Shown here: positions 32,575-40,874 of the stretch, in pieces
Numbering within the stretch: position 1 is the stretch's first letter
Layout of the letters: every line of letters starts with the position of its first letter
Origin: Roseomonas elaeocarpi
GTDB taxonomy: Bacteria; Pseudomonadota; Alphaproteobacteria; Acetobacterales; Acetobacteraceae
Length of the DNA stretch: 64,000 nt
Assembly (NCBI RefSeq): GCF_042433915.1
Contig: NZ_JBHLUN010000012.1
Span: 62,001 to 126,000, forward strand
Direction: 5' to 3'
The notes under the pieces: generated by a model
Seen by the model: only the letters and a program-made list of their open reading frames with translations
What the model was told of the DNA's origin: nothing
Database searches by the model: none
Program-made: the position numbers and the translations under genes

Positions 32575-33582
32575 TCAGCAGCCGCGCGTGTTGACGAAGA
32601 GGCTGTAGAGCGAGCGGCAGCCCGCCATGAAGAGGCGGTTGCGGTGGCGGCCGCCGAAGGCGACGTTGGCCACGCGCTCCGGCAGGTCGACGTGGCCGAT
32701 CGGCTCGCCGGCGGGGTTGAAGACGCGCACGCCGTCCAGCCCTTCCGCCCCCATGCCCCAGCCGCACCACAGGTTGCCGTCCTCGTCCACGCGGAAGCCG
32801 TCGGGGGTGCCGCCGGGTCCCGCATCGATCAGCACGCGCCCCTCGCCCAGCCGGTTCCCCTCGCCCACCGGGAAGCTCAGGATCTTGCGGGGCGAGGCGC
32901 GCGAGGCCACGACGTAGAGCAGCGTCTCGTCGGGCGAGAAGGCCAGGCCGTTGGGCCCCTCGATCCCGGCCATCGCCAACTCGACGGTGCCGCGCGCAGG
33001 GTCGGCGCAGTAAAGGTTCTGCGGCAGTTCCGGCTCGGCACGCTCCCCCTCGTAGTCGCCGCTGATGCCGAAGGCCGGGTCGGTGAACCAGATCGTGCCG
33101 TCGCGCTTGACCACCACGTCGTTGGGCGAGTTCAGGCGCTTGTTCTCGAACCGGTCGGCGATCACGGTGATGCTGCCGTCGTATTCCGTGCGCGTCACCC
33201 GCCGCGCGCCGTGCTCGCAGGTGACGAGGCGCCCGGCATGGTCGCGGGTGTTGCCGTTGGCAAAGTTCGAGGGCTGGCGGAACACCGACACGGCGCCGCT
33301 GCGCTCGTCCCAGCGCAGGATGCGGTTGTTGGGAATGTCGGACCACAGCAGGCAGTGCTGATCGCCGAACCAGACCGGCCCCTCGCCCCAGCGCAGCCCG
33401 CCAGCCAGCTTCTCCACCGCGGCGTTCATCACGCGGTAGCGGTCGAAGGAGGGGTCGAGCGAGCGCACCCGACGGTCGGGATAGCAGGGCGACGGCGACC
33501 AGGGCGTTTCGTTCCAGCCCACCGGGGCGGCAGCGGCCTCCGCCTGGCCTGGCGCCATGTTCTGCAGGGCCGTGTTCTGCAT
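32575..33582 (-). CDS. SMP-30/gluconolactonase-family protein
   Basis: A 335-residue six-bladed beta-propeller of the SMP-30/gluconolaconase/LRE family. Motifs: GLRWGEGPVWFGDQHCLLWSDIPNNRI (metal Glu), RLNSPNDVVVKRDGTIWFTDP, GPNGLAFSPDETLLYV and DGFRVDEDGNLWCGWG. It probably hydrolyses a sugar lactone. The ATG at 33582 is preceded by GGGGGAG; there is no signal peptide, so it is cytoplasmic. It diverges from the small membrane peptide gene. Confidence 0.88.
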   Translation of the reverse strand: MQNTALQNMAPGQAEAAAAPVGWNETPWSPSPCYPDRRVRSLDPSFDRYRVMNAAVEKLAGGLRWGEGPVWFGDQHCLLWSDIPNNRILRWDERSGAVSVFRQPSNFANGNTRDHAGRLVTCEHGARRVTRTEYDGSITVIADRFENKRLNSPNDVVVKRDGTIWFTDPAFGISGDYEGERAEPELPQNLYCADPARGTVELAMAGIEGPNGLAFSPDETLLYVVASRASPRKILSFPVGEGNRLGEGRVLIDAGPGGTPDGFRVDEDGNLWCGWGMGAEGLDGVRVFNPAGEPIGHVDLPERVANVAFGGRHRNRLFMAGCRSLYSLFVNTRGC

Positions 33583-33722
33583 GGCCGCGCTCCCCCTTGA
33601 TGTTCCACCCGGGCCGGCACCGTGGCCCGCCTGCCACGGGAGGCTGACGCTTCGGGACCGGGGGCGCAACTGCCTGCGGCTGGGCAACGTTGCTCCCCCG
33701 CAACCCCAAAGGGAGGTACGAG

Positions 33723-33803
33723 GTGCGCGGTATTCTGCTCTGGCTGATCGGTATCCCGATCCCGGTGATCATCCTGCTGTGGATCTTCGGCGTGCTGCAC
33801 TGA
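33723..33803 (+). CDS. 26-aa single-span membrane peptide
   Basis: A very short gene beginning GTG with an excellent Shine-Dalgarno GGGAGG at 33711-33716, six bases upstream. The product starts MRGILLWLIG, has Pro residues in the middle of the hydrophobic run (IPIPVI) and ends FGVLH. Nearly the whole peptide is hydrophobic, so it should sit in the inner membrane as a single helix. Similar tiny peptides occur in related genomes as far as I recall, but no function is known to me. Confidence 0.7.
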   Translation: MRGILLWLIGIPIPVIILLWIFGVLH

Positions 33804-33961
33804 GGCGCGATCACCGGGCGCCCGCTCCCGGCCAGCCGACCGTCCATCCCGCAGCGCGGGGGATCGTGGAGGCCGGCGGCGCGGCGTCCGGGACAGGACA
33901 TCACGGGAACGGGGTCTCGGCCACCCTGGCCCGGGCCGCCGCTTGAGGCGACACTCCGCTC

Positions 33962-34606
33962 ATGGACCTGCTTCCCGAGCCCCCGGCCCGCCACGGGCGG
34001 GCGGCCGCCACGCGCCAGCGCATCCTCGACGCCGCCCTCGCCGAGTTCGCGGCCAACGGGCTGTCGGGTGCCCGGGTGGACGAGATCGCGGCGCGCTCCG
34101 GCGCCAACAAGCGAATGCTCTACGCCTATTTCGGCTCCAAGGAGGAGCTGTGGATGGTGGTGCTGGAGCGTGCCTACGCCGCCAAGCGCGCGGAGGAGCG
34201 GGCGCTCGCGGTCAACAACCTCCCGCCGGTCGAGGCCATGACGGCGCTGGTGCGGTTCAACCTGCGCTACGTGGCCCGACACCCGGAATTCGTGGCGTTG
34301 CTGAACGCGGAAAACCTTCATCGGGCCGCCTACCTCGCGCGGTCGGAGTCGGTCCGGGCGCTCTACTCGCCGCTGCTGGAAGTGCTGCGCGACGTGCTGC
34401 GCCGCGGCGTCGAGGCGGGGCAGTTCCGCGCCGACGCCGATCCCGTGCAATGCTACCTCACCATCGTGAGCCTCGGGCACTTCTACGTGGCCAACATGCA
34501 CACGCTGTCCACGATCTTCGGGGTCGATCTCGGCTCCGAAGCGGCGCTGGCGGCGCGTGAGCAGCACTGCGTCCAGGTCGTGCTGGGCTACCTGCGGCCG
34601 GCGTGA
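33962..34606 (+). CDS. TetR/AcrR-family transcriptional regulator
   Basis: A 214-residue regulator. The N-terminal helix-turn-helix is RQRILDAALAEFAANGLSGARVDEIAARSGANKRMLYAYFGSKEELW, a typical TetR domain. The ligand domain has GHFYVANMHTLSTIFGVDL near the end, similar to the C-terminal domain seen with RutR-like regulators. Its likely target is not certain; the protease gene starts 10 bp downstream, and the palindromic operator at 35.56 kb is about 1 kb away. Confidence 0.9.
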   Translation: MDLLPEPPARHGRAAATRQRILDAALAEFAANGLSGARVDEIAARSGANKRMLYAYFGSKEELWMVVLERAYAAKRAEERALAVNNLPPVEAMTALVRFNLRYVARHPEFVALLNAENLHRAAYLARSESVRALYSPLLEVLRDVLRRGVEAGQFRADADPVQCYLTIVSLGHFYVANMHTLSTIFGVDLGSEAALAAREQHCVQVVLGYLRPA

Positions 34607-34616
34607 GGACAGGCGG

Positions 34617-35429
34617 GTGAAACAAGGGCACGCCCGGAAGGCCCCGGTGCCGCGGCGGGGCGGCGTCGGCGCGGCACCGGCCCGGATCGCGCTGCTGGCC
34701 GGGCTGGCGATGATGCTCCCGTTCTGGGTCGGAAGCGCCGCGGCGCGGGAGGCTGCGCCGGTCATCCCACCCTCGCAACTGCCGGGAGTCGAGGCCCACG
34801 ACGCCCGGCACGTGGTGGATGGCGAGGCAGCGCCCTGGACCGCGCTGGGCCGCGTGCAAACGGAGCTCGGCACGCGCTGCACCGGAACCATGATCGCGCC
34901 CCGCGTCGTGCTCACCGCCGCGCACTGCCTCGTGGCGCCGCGCTCCGGGCAGCTGGTGCAGCCGGGCTCGGTGCATTTCCTGCTCGGCTACCATGCGGGG
35001 AACTGGGTGGCGCAGGCCCGCGCCACGGGCTTCCGGGTCGGCCCCGGTTTCGAGGCGGCACGGCGCGGCCCGCCGGGCGCCGACTGGGCCATCCTGACCC
35101 TGGACGCGGCGATCGGGGTGCCCGGGCGGGTGCTGCCCCTGCTGCGCGCGGTGCCGCCGCCCGGCACCCCGCTGTCGCTCGGCGGCTACCAGCAGGACCG
35201 GGCGGAGGTGCTGATCGCCGACACGACGTGCCGCGCCCTGGGCCTGCAGCTGGTCGAGGGGGTTCCGATGCTGGTGCACGGCTGCGCCGGCACGCGGGGC
35301 TCCAGCGGCGCGCCCGTGCTGGCGCGGCAGCCGGGCGGCGACTGGGCGGTGGCGGGGGTCGCGGTCGCGGCGTCACTCAACAGGGCCATGGGCATCGCGG
35401 TGCCTGCTGCGAGCCTGCGCCCGGACTGA
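34617..35429 (+). CDS. Exported trypsin-like (S1) serine protease
   Basis: A 270-residue chymotrypsin-fold protein. The hydrophobic segment IALLAGLAMMLPFWVGSAAA is a signal peptide behind a basic N-region. The triad is intact: His103 in LTAAHC, Asp156 in GADWAILTL and Ser230 in TRGSSGAPV. Cys pairs suggest disulfides, consistent with periplasmic or extracellular action. GTG start 10 bp after the tetR stop, so probably the same transcript. Substrate unknown. Confidence 0.85.
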   Translation: MKQGHARKAPVPRRGGVGAAPARIALLAGLAMMLPFWVGSAAAREAAPVIPPSQLPGVEAHDARHVVDGEAAPWTALGRVQTELGTRCTGTMIAPRVVLTAAHCLVAPRSGQLVQPGSVHFLLGYHAGNWVAQARATGFRVGPGFEAARRGPPGADWAILTLDAAIGVPGRVLPLLRAVPPPGTPLSLGGYQQDRAEVLIADTTCRALGLQLVEGVPMLVHGCAGTRGSSGAPVLARQPGGDWAVAGVAVAASLNRAMGIAVPAASLRPD

Positions 35430-35533
35430 CGTCTCCCCACCGACATTGCCCCATGGGCAGTGCCCCGCTGGAATTTTCTCCTGACGGGAACCGAAACTTC
35501 CGCCGGCCGTGCGAGGCGGGTTCAGCTTCCCGC

Positions 35534-35576
35534 TTGACCGCGGTTTTGCCGCGCGCTTAGGTAACCACACGGTTAC
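35534..35576 (+). promoter_or_regulatory. Promoter and palindromic operator of the DUF993 operon
   Basis: TTGACC (35534-35539), a 17-bp spacer and a weak -10 TTAGGT overlap the left edge of a perfect palindrome GTAACC-ACAC-GGTTAC (35561-35576). The palindrome is extended imperfectly by CTTAG and TAAGC. It ends 25 bp before the ATG, a position typical for a repressor operator covering the start site. The cognate regulator is unknown. Confidence 0.6.
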
Positions 35577-35601
35577 TAAGCGAGCCGTGGGGAGATAAAC
35601 G

Positions 35602-36756
35602 ATGGCACAACGCCGCATCGGCCTGATCATGCATGGCGTGACGGGACGCATGGGAACCAACCAGCACCTGGTGCGCTCGATCGCGGCGATCCGGCGCGAC
35701 GGCGGCGTGCTGCTGCGCAACGGCGACCGGCTGATGCCGGACCCGATCCTGGTGGGCCGCAACCGCGAGAAGCTCGAGGCGCTCGCCAAGGCGAACGGGG
35801 TGGAGCGCGTCAGCACCGACCTCGAGAGCGCGCTGCGCAACCCCGATGACGAGATCTTCTTCGACGCCGGCACCACGCAGATGCGCGCCGAGCTGATCCG
35901 CCGCGCCATCGCCGCCGGCAAGCACATCTACACCGAGAAGCCCACCGCCGATAACCTCGAGGACGCGCTCGACGTCGCGCGCCTCGCCCGCCGGGCCGGG
36001 GTCAAGAACGGCGCGGTGCAGGACAAGCTGTTCCTGCCGGGGCTGGTGAAGCTGAAGATGGCGATCGACAGCGGCTTCTTCGGCCGCATCCTCAGCGTGC
36101 GCGGCGAGTTCGGCTACTGGGTCTTCGAGGGCGACCTGCAGCCGACGCAGCGGCCGAGCTGGAACTACAAGAAGGACGAGGGCGGCGGCATCATCCTCGA
36201 TATGCTCTGCCACTGGCGCTACGTGCTGGACAACATCTTCGGCGAAACCAAGGCCGTCTCCTGCCTCGGCGCCACACATATCCCGACGCGCTACGACGAA
36301 AAGGGCGAAGCCTACCAAGCCGATGCCGACGACGCGGCATACGCCACCTTCGAGCTCGAGGGCGGCATCGTCGCGCAGATCAACTCGTCCTGGACCACGC
36401 GCGTGCGGCGCGACGACCTCGTGACCTTCCACGTCGACGGCACGCACGGCTCGGCCGTGGCGGGGCTGATGAAGTGCTGGACGCAGAGCCGCGTGAACAC
36501 GCCCAAGCCGGTCTGGAGCCCCGACACGCCGCAGACCATCAACTTCTTCGAAGGCTGGGAAGAAGTGCCCGACACGCAGAATTATCCCAACGGCTTCCGC
36601 GCGCAGTGGGAGTTGTTCCTGCGCCACGTCGCGGGGGAGCTGCCAACCTTCAAATGGGATCTGCTGGCCGCCGCCAAGGGCGTGCAGCTGGCCGAGGCCG
36701 GGCTGAAGAGCTGGGCCGAGCGCCGCTGGATCGACCTGCCGAAGCTGGAGGCCTGA
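35602..36756 (+). CDS. Gfo/Idh/MocA-family oxidoreductase
   Basis: A 384-residue NAD(P)-dependent dehydrogenase. The N-terminus IGLIMHGVTGRMGTNQHLVRS is the nucleotide-binding region, and the catalytic-domain motif IYTEKPTADNLEDALDVARLA carries the EKP lysine. The C-terminal domain has DEGGGIILDMLCHWRYVLDNIFGE. It likely oxidises a sugar, inositol or related polyol. SD GGGGAG upstream of ATG. First gene of an operon with DUF993 (4-bp gap), a TIM-barrel isomerase, a Bug binding protein and an SDR. Confidence 0.92.
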   Translation: MAQRRIGLIMHGVTGRMGTNQHLVRSIAAIRRDGGVLLRNGDRLMPDPILVGRNREKLEALAKANGVERVSTDLESALRNPDDEIFFDAGTTQMRAELIRRAIAAGKHIYTEKPTADNLEDALDVARLARRAGVKNGAVQDKLFLPGLVKLKMAIDSGFFGRILSVRGEFGYWVFEGDLQPTQRPSWNYKKDEGGGIILDMLCHWRYVLDNIFGETKAVSCLGATHIPTRYDEKGEAYQADADDAAYATFELEGGIVAQINSSWTTRVRRDDLVTFHVDGTHGSAVAGLMKCWTQSRVNTPKPVWSPDTPQTINFFEGWEEVPDTQNYPNGFRAQWELFLRHVAGELPTFKWDLLAAAKGVQLAEAGLKSWAERRWIDLPKLEA

Positions 36757-36760
36757 CCTC

Positions 36761-37921
36761 GTGCCGACCCTGAACCTGCCGACGGCGGAGGGCACGCTCG
36801 TGCCCTTCACCACCAGCCAGCCGCGACACTTCGCGACGGCGACGCCGCCCTTCCCGCGCGTGGCGCTCGCCGCCGCGCACGTGGTGGTGGACCCGCTGGC
36901 CGAGAGCGACCCCTGGCTCGACGCCAAGATCGACTGGGACCGGACCATCGCCTTCCGCCGTTATCTCTGGTCGCTGGGCCTGGGCGTGGCGGAAGCGATG
37001 GACACGGCGCAGCGCGGCATGGGCCTCGACTGGGCGCAGGCGCAGGAGCTGATCCGCCGCTCGCTGGATGCGATGCGCGACGTGCCGGGGGCGCAGATGG
37101 CCTCGGGCGCCGGCACCGACCACCTCGCGCCCGGGCCGGACGTTTCCGTGGATGACGTGATCCGCGCCTACGAGGAACAATGCTCGGCGGTCGAGGGCAT
37201 GGGCGGGCGCATCATCCTGATGGCCTCGCGCGCGCTGGCGAAGGCGGCGAAAACGCCCGACGACTACGTTCGCGTTTACGACCGCATCCTGCGCGGTGTG
37301 CGGGAGCCGGTGGTGATCCACTGGCTGGGCGAGATGTTCGACCCGGCGCTGGAAGGCTACTGGGGCCACCACGACCACATGAAGGCGATGGAGGTCGCGC
37401 TCGAGGTCATCGCCAGCAATGCCGACAAGGTGGACGGCGTGAAGATCTCGCTCCTGGACAAGGACAAGGAGATCTCCATGCGCCGCCGCCTGCCAAAGGG
37501 CGTGCGCATGTACACCGGCGACGACTTCAACTACGCCGAGTTGATCGCGGGCGACGAGCAGGGCCATTCCGACGCGCTGTTGGGCATCTTCGACCCGATC
37601 GCCCCGGCCGTGGGCGGCGCGCTGGCGAGCCTGGCGCACAACGACCTGTCCACCTTCCACGACATCCTGGCACCGACCGTGCCGCTGTCGCGGCACATCT
37701 TCAAGGCGCCCACACGCTTCTACAAGACGGGCGTGGTGTTCATGGCCTGGCTGAACGGCCATCAGGACCACTTCGTGATGATCGGCGGGCAGCAGTCCAC
37801 GCGATCCATCCAGCACTTCGCGGAACTCTTCCGCCTCGCCGACAAGGCCGGGCTGCTGCAGGACCCGGATCGGGCGGCGTCACGGATGCGCCAGCTCCTC
37901 GCGGTGCACGGCGTCGCATGA
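36761..37921 (+). CDS. DUF993 family protein (DapA-like TIM barrel)
   Basis: A 386-residue protein of the DUF993 family, distantly related to dihydrodipicolinate synthase/aldolases. Recognisable stretches are DRTIAFRRYLWSLGLGVAEAMDTAQRG, PVVIHWLGEMFDPALEGYWG, DKVDGVKISLLDKDKEI (candidate Schiff-base Lys) and MYTGDDFNYAELIAGD. It starts with GTG four bases after the dehydrogenase stop, and its stop overlaps the isomerase start (ATGA), showing tight coupling. Probable aldolase or hydratase step in a sugar-acid or polyol pathway; exact chemistry unknown. Confidence 0.85.
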   Translation: MPTLNLPTAEGTLVPFTTSQPRHFATATPPFPRVALAAAHVVVDPLAESDPWLDAKIDWDRTIAFRRYLWSLGLGVAEAMDTAQRGMGLDWAQAQELIRRSLDAMRDVPGAQMASGAGTDHLAPGPDVSVDDVIRAYEEQCSAVEGMGGRIILMASRALAKAAKTPDDYVRVYDRILRGVREPVVIHWLGEMFDPALEGYWGHHDHMKAMEVALEVIASNADKVDGVKISLLDKDKEISMRRRLPKGVRMYTGDDFNYAELIAGDEQGHSDALLGIFDPIAPAVGGALASLAHNDLSTFHDILAPTVPLSRHIFKAPTRFYKTGVVFMAWLNGHQDHFVMIGGQQSTRSIQHFAELFRLADKAGLLQDPDRAASRMRQLLAVHGVA

Positions 37922-38745
37922 GCACCGCCGGACCGATCGGCCCCTTGAGCCTCAACACCGTCACGGTGAAGGAGCGCTGGGGGTTGCGCGACTGCATCGA
38001 AGGCTGTGCGCGACACGGCATCCCGGGCATCTCGCCCTGGCGCGACGTGCTGCAGGCGATGGGCGTGGAGCAGGCGGCGCGGCAGATCCGCGACGCTGGC
38101 CTCAACGTCACCGGCCTGTGCCGCGGCGGCATGTTCCCGGCCGCCGACGCGGCGGGGCGCGCGGCAAACATCGAGGACAACCGCCGCGCCATCGCCGAAG
38201 CGCACACGATCGGCGCGGCCTGCCTCGTGATGGTCTGCGGCGGTCTGCCGCCCGGGTCCAAGGACCTGCCCGGCGCACGGGAGATGGTGCGCGAAGGCCT
38301 CCACGCGATCATGCCCGAGGCGCGCGCCGCCGGCGTGACGATCGCGCTGGAGCCGCTGCACCCCATGACCTGCGCCGACCGCTCGGTGCTCTCGACGCTG
38401 GGCCAGTCGCTCGACCTGTGCGACGAACTTGGCGAGGGCACGGGCATCGCGCTCGACGTGTACCACGTCTGGTGGGACCCGGATCTCGCGCGGCAGATGC
38501 GGCGCGCGAAGGGTCGTATCGCGGGTTTCCATACCTGCGACTGGCTGGTGCCCACCAACGACACGGTGTTCGATCGCGGACTGCCGGGCGACGGCGTGAT
38601 CGACATCCCCGCGATCCGCGCCATGGCGCAAGAATCCGGCTGGACAGGTGGAGCCGAGGTGGAAATTCTGTCACGTCGGTGGTGGTCAAGGGATCCGGAT
38701 GAGGTTCTGCCGCTGCTGAAGGAACGGCACGAAACCGTCTGCTGA
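37918..38745 (+). CDS. Sugar phosphate isomerase/epimerase-family TIM-barrel protein
   Basis: A 275-residue AP endonuclease-2/xylose isomerase-like TIM barrel. Metal-ligand candidates are in TIALEPLHPMTCADR (Glu), GIALDVYHVWWDPDL (Asp, His), GFHTCDW and WTGGAEVEILS. Likely an isomerase or epimerase of a keto-sugar or inosose. ATGA overlap with the DUF993 gene. A 10-bp hairpin separates it from the following binding-protein gene. Confidence 0.88.
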   Translation: MSTAGPIGPLSLNTVTVKERWGLRDCIEGCARHGIPGISPWRDVLQAMGVEQAARQIRDAGLNVTGLCRGGMFPAADAAGRAANIEDNRRAIAEAHTIGAACLVMVCGGLPPGSKDLPGAREMVREGLHAIMPEARAAGVTIALEPLHPMTCADRSVLSTLGQSLDLCDELGEGTGIALDVYHVWWDPDLARQMRRAKGRIAGFHTCDWLVPTNDTVFDRGLPGDGVIDIPAIRAMAQESGWTGGAEVEILSRRWWSRDPDEVLPLLKERHETVC

Positions 38746-38757
38746 CGCGACGCGCGT

Positions 38758-38782
38758 CCCGACGGGCTCCGTGCCCGTCGGG
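38758..38782 (+). other. Intra-operon hairpin
   Basis: A perfect 10-bp stem CCCGACGGGC / GCCCGTCGGG with a 5-nt loop, 12 bp after the isomerase stop. The right arm ends in the GGGAG that serves as ribosome-binding site of the next gene. It may stabilise or separately control the binding-protein mRNA, or partly terminate. Confidence 0.55.
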
Positions 38783-38793
38783 AGAAAACGAAC

Positions 38794-39807
38794 ATGACGA
38801 TGCGTCGCGCACTGCTTGCCACCGGACTGCTGTTGCCGTCCCTGGCACTGTCCACAGGATCGAGGGCCCAGACAGGACCGGCCGCGGCGGACGCCTTATC
38901 ATCATCCTGGAAACCCACGCGCCCGATGCGCTTCGTCGTGCCGTTTCCCGCGGGCGGCGCAACGGACGTGGTGGCGCGCGTGCTGGCGGAGCGCATGAGC
39001 GTGGCGCTGGGGCAGCCGGTGGTGGTGGAGAACCGCACCGGGTCGGGTGGCAACCTCGGCATGGAGAACGTCGTGCGCTCACCCGCCGACGGGCACACGC
39101 TGCTGATGGGAACGATGGGGGCACTGACCATCAACCCGCACCTTTACAAGGATATGGGCTTTGATCCGCTGCGCGACCTTGCACCGGTGTCGATGGCCTT
39201 CGGCACGGACCACCTGCTGATCGTCAACCCCAAGGTGGCTGCACCCGATGCCCGGCGCTTCGTCTCGCTGTTGCGCGAGAACCCGGGCAAGTTCAGCTAC
39301 GGTTCGGCGGGATCGGGATCGAGCACGCACATGGTGGCGGAACTGTTCCGCCTGTCGGCCGAGGCGGAACCGCTGCACGTCCCTTATCGCGGCAGCGCGC
39401 CGGCGCTGAACGACACGGTGGCGGGCAACGTGCAGTTCATGCTGGATCAGGCCCCTTCCGCTCTCGCCATGGTCCAGGGAGGCCAGGTCCGCGCCCTGGC
39501 CACCACCGGAACGAAGCGCTTCCCGCTGTTGCCGGACGTGCCGACCGTGGCGGAGATCGGCCTGCCCGGCGCCACGGCCACCTCCTGGGGCGCGGTGATG
39601 GTGCCGGCCGGCACCCCGGCCCCTGCGGTGGCGCAGATGAATGCCGTGATCCGCGCCGCCCTGGCCGACCCCGCGGTGCAGGCGAAGCTCGCGGCGGCCG
39701 GCGCCGACGCGGTGAGCTCGACCCCTGAGGAACTGGCGACCATCAACGCGCGTGAGTCCGAGAAATGGGGCCGCGTGGTGCGCGAGGCGAAGATCACCGT
39801 CAACTAG
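38794..39807 (+). CDS. Bug/TctC-family tripartite tricarboxylate transporter binding protein
   Basis: A 337-residue periplasmic binding protein with a signal peptide (MRRALLATGLLLPSLALSTGSRAQ). Bug motifs: RFVVPFPAGGATDVVARVLAE, PVVVENRTGSGGNLGMENVVRS, GSAGSGSSTHMVAELFR and HVPYRGSAPALNDTVAG. Its place in the operon suggests it captures the substrate catabolised by the neighbouring enzymes. No TctA/TctB membrane partners are here. It follows a hairpin, which could set its expression apart from the enzymes. Confidence 0.9.
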   Translation: MTMRRALLATGLLLPSLALSTGSRAQTGPAAADALSSSWKPTRPMRFVVPFPAGGATDVVARVLAERMSVALGQPVVVENRTGSGGNLGMENVVRSPADGHTLLMGTMGALTINPHLYKDMGFDPLRDLAPVSMAFGTDHLLIVNPKVAAPDARRFVSLLRENPGKFSYGSAGSGSSTHMVAELFRLSAEAEPLHVPYRGSAPALNDTVAGNVQFMLDQAPSALAMVQGGQVRALATTGTKRFPLLPDVPTVAEIGLPGATATSWGAVMVPAGTPAPAVAQMNAVIRAALADPAVQAKLAAAGADAVSSTPEELATINARESEKWGRVVREAKITVN

Positions 39808-39904
39808 GTGGTCCTGCGACGGGTCGTCGCGACCTCGGCCCATCAGGCAGGTTCCATCGTCGAGCCTGGCGGGCTTCGCCACGCGAACAGCAGGAGTGCG
39901 GTGC

Positions 39905-40705
39905 ATGGATCTGGAACTTGGGGGCAAGGTGGCGGTGGTCACCGGCGGAACGCGCGGCATCGGGCTGGCGGCCGCGCGGCTGCTCGCGGCCGAAGGTGCC
40001 AACGTGGTCCTGGTGTCGCGCAACGCTGACGAGGCCGCCCGGGTGGCAGGCGACCTGACCCGCGACACGGGCCGCCGCGTCCTGGGCCTGGCTGCCGACA
40101 CCACCGACGACGCCGCGGTGGCCGCCATGGCGGCCACCGTGGAGCGCGAGATGGGCGGCGCGCAGATCCTGGTGAACGCCGCGGCCGAACCCGCCGGGCA
40201 GAAGGCGGTGCCCGCGCCCTCGGAGGCGGAATGGGCGTCCCTGGCGTCGCACATGGACACCAAGGTCATGGGTTACCTGCGCTGCGCCCGCGCGCTGCTG
40301 CCGTCCATGCGCCGGGCTGGGTGGGGCCGCATCATCAACGTCAGCGGCTTGGGCGCGCGGCGGACCGGCGACGTGGTGGGCACCATCCGCAACGTCGCCG
40401 TGGTCGCCCTGGCGAAGAACCTGGCCGACGAGTTGTCGGGCACCGGCATCGCGGTCACCACGGTCCATCCCGGCCTGACCCGCACGGAAAAGGTGGACGC
40501 CATGATCGAAGCGCGCGCCCGTACGGAAGGCCGCAGCGTGGGAGAGGTGCAGGCGGCGATGGCGGAGAACGTGCTGATGGGCCGCCTGCCCAGCGCGGAG
40601 GAGGTGGCGCAGGTGATCGCCTTCCTGGCCTCGCCCCGTTCCGTCACGGTCAACGGCGTGGCGATCGATGTGGGCGGAGGCGTTCGGGGAGCCATCAACT
40701 ACTGA
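39905..40705 (+). CDS. SDR-fold protein lacking the catalytic Tyr and Lys
   Basis: A 266-residue short-chain dehydrogenase-fold protein. The cofactor motif TGGTRGIG (13-20) and the Ser of INVSG (about 147) are present. Aligned with FabG-like SDRs, the YxxxK positions are Gly159 and Asn163 in DVVGTIRNVAVVALAKNLA, so both the catalytic Tyr and Lys are absent. The C-terminus (VNGVAIDVGGG) is typical. It could be a non-canonical reductase or a binding protein. It is 97 bp after the Bug gene and probably in the same operon. Confidence 0.82.
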   Translation: MDLELGGKVAVVTGGTRGIGLAAARLLAAEGANVVLVSRNADEAARVAGDLTRDTGRRVLGLAADTTDDAAVAAMAATVEREMGGAQILVNAAAEPAGQKAVPAPSEAEWASLASHMDTKVMGYLRCARALLPSMRRAGWGRIINVSGLGARRTGDVVGTIRNVAVVALAKNLADELSGTGIAVTTVHPGLTRTEKVDAMIEARARTEGRSVGEVQAAMAENVLMGRLPSAEEVAQVIAFLASPRSVTVNGVAIDVGGGVRGAINY

Positions 40706-40874
40706 GATCCGCGCACAAGCCGGCAGCCGCCCCGGCGCTTCGGCGGGGGCGACTGGCCGGGATGGCGGTGCTCGCCCGGTGGCCGGCCTGGTTTCTGAAT
40801 CGGCCCCGGGCCGGGATCGTTCCGGCGCGCGGCTCCGGCGAAGGAGTTTGCGCGCCGGCTCCTGAACCAGCTCC

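Noticed and set aside
33670..33700. Hairpin GGGGGCGCAA/TTGCTCCCCC before the small membrane peptide
   Set aside because: The stem has an internal mismatch and a long loop; not distinguishable from background in GC-rich DNA.
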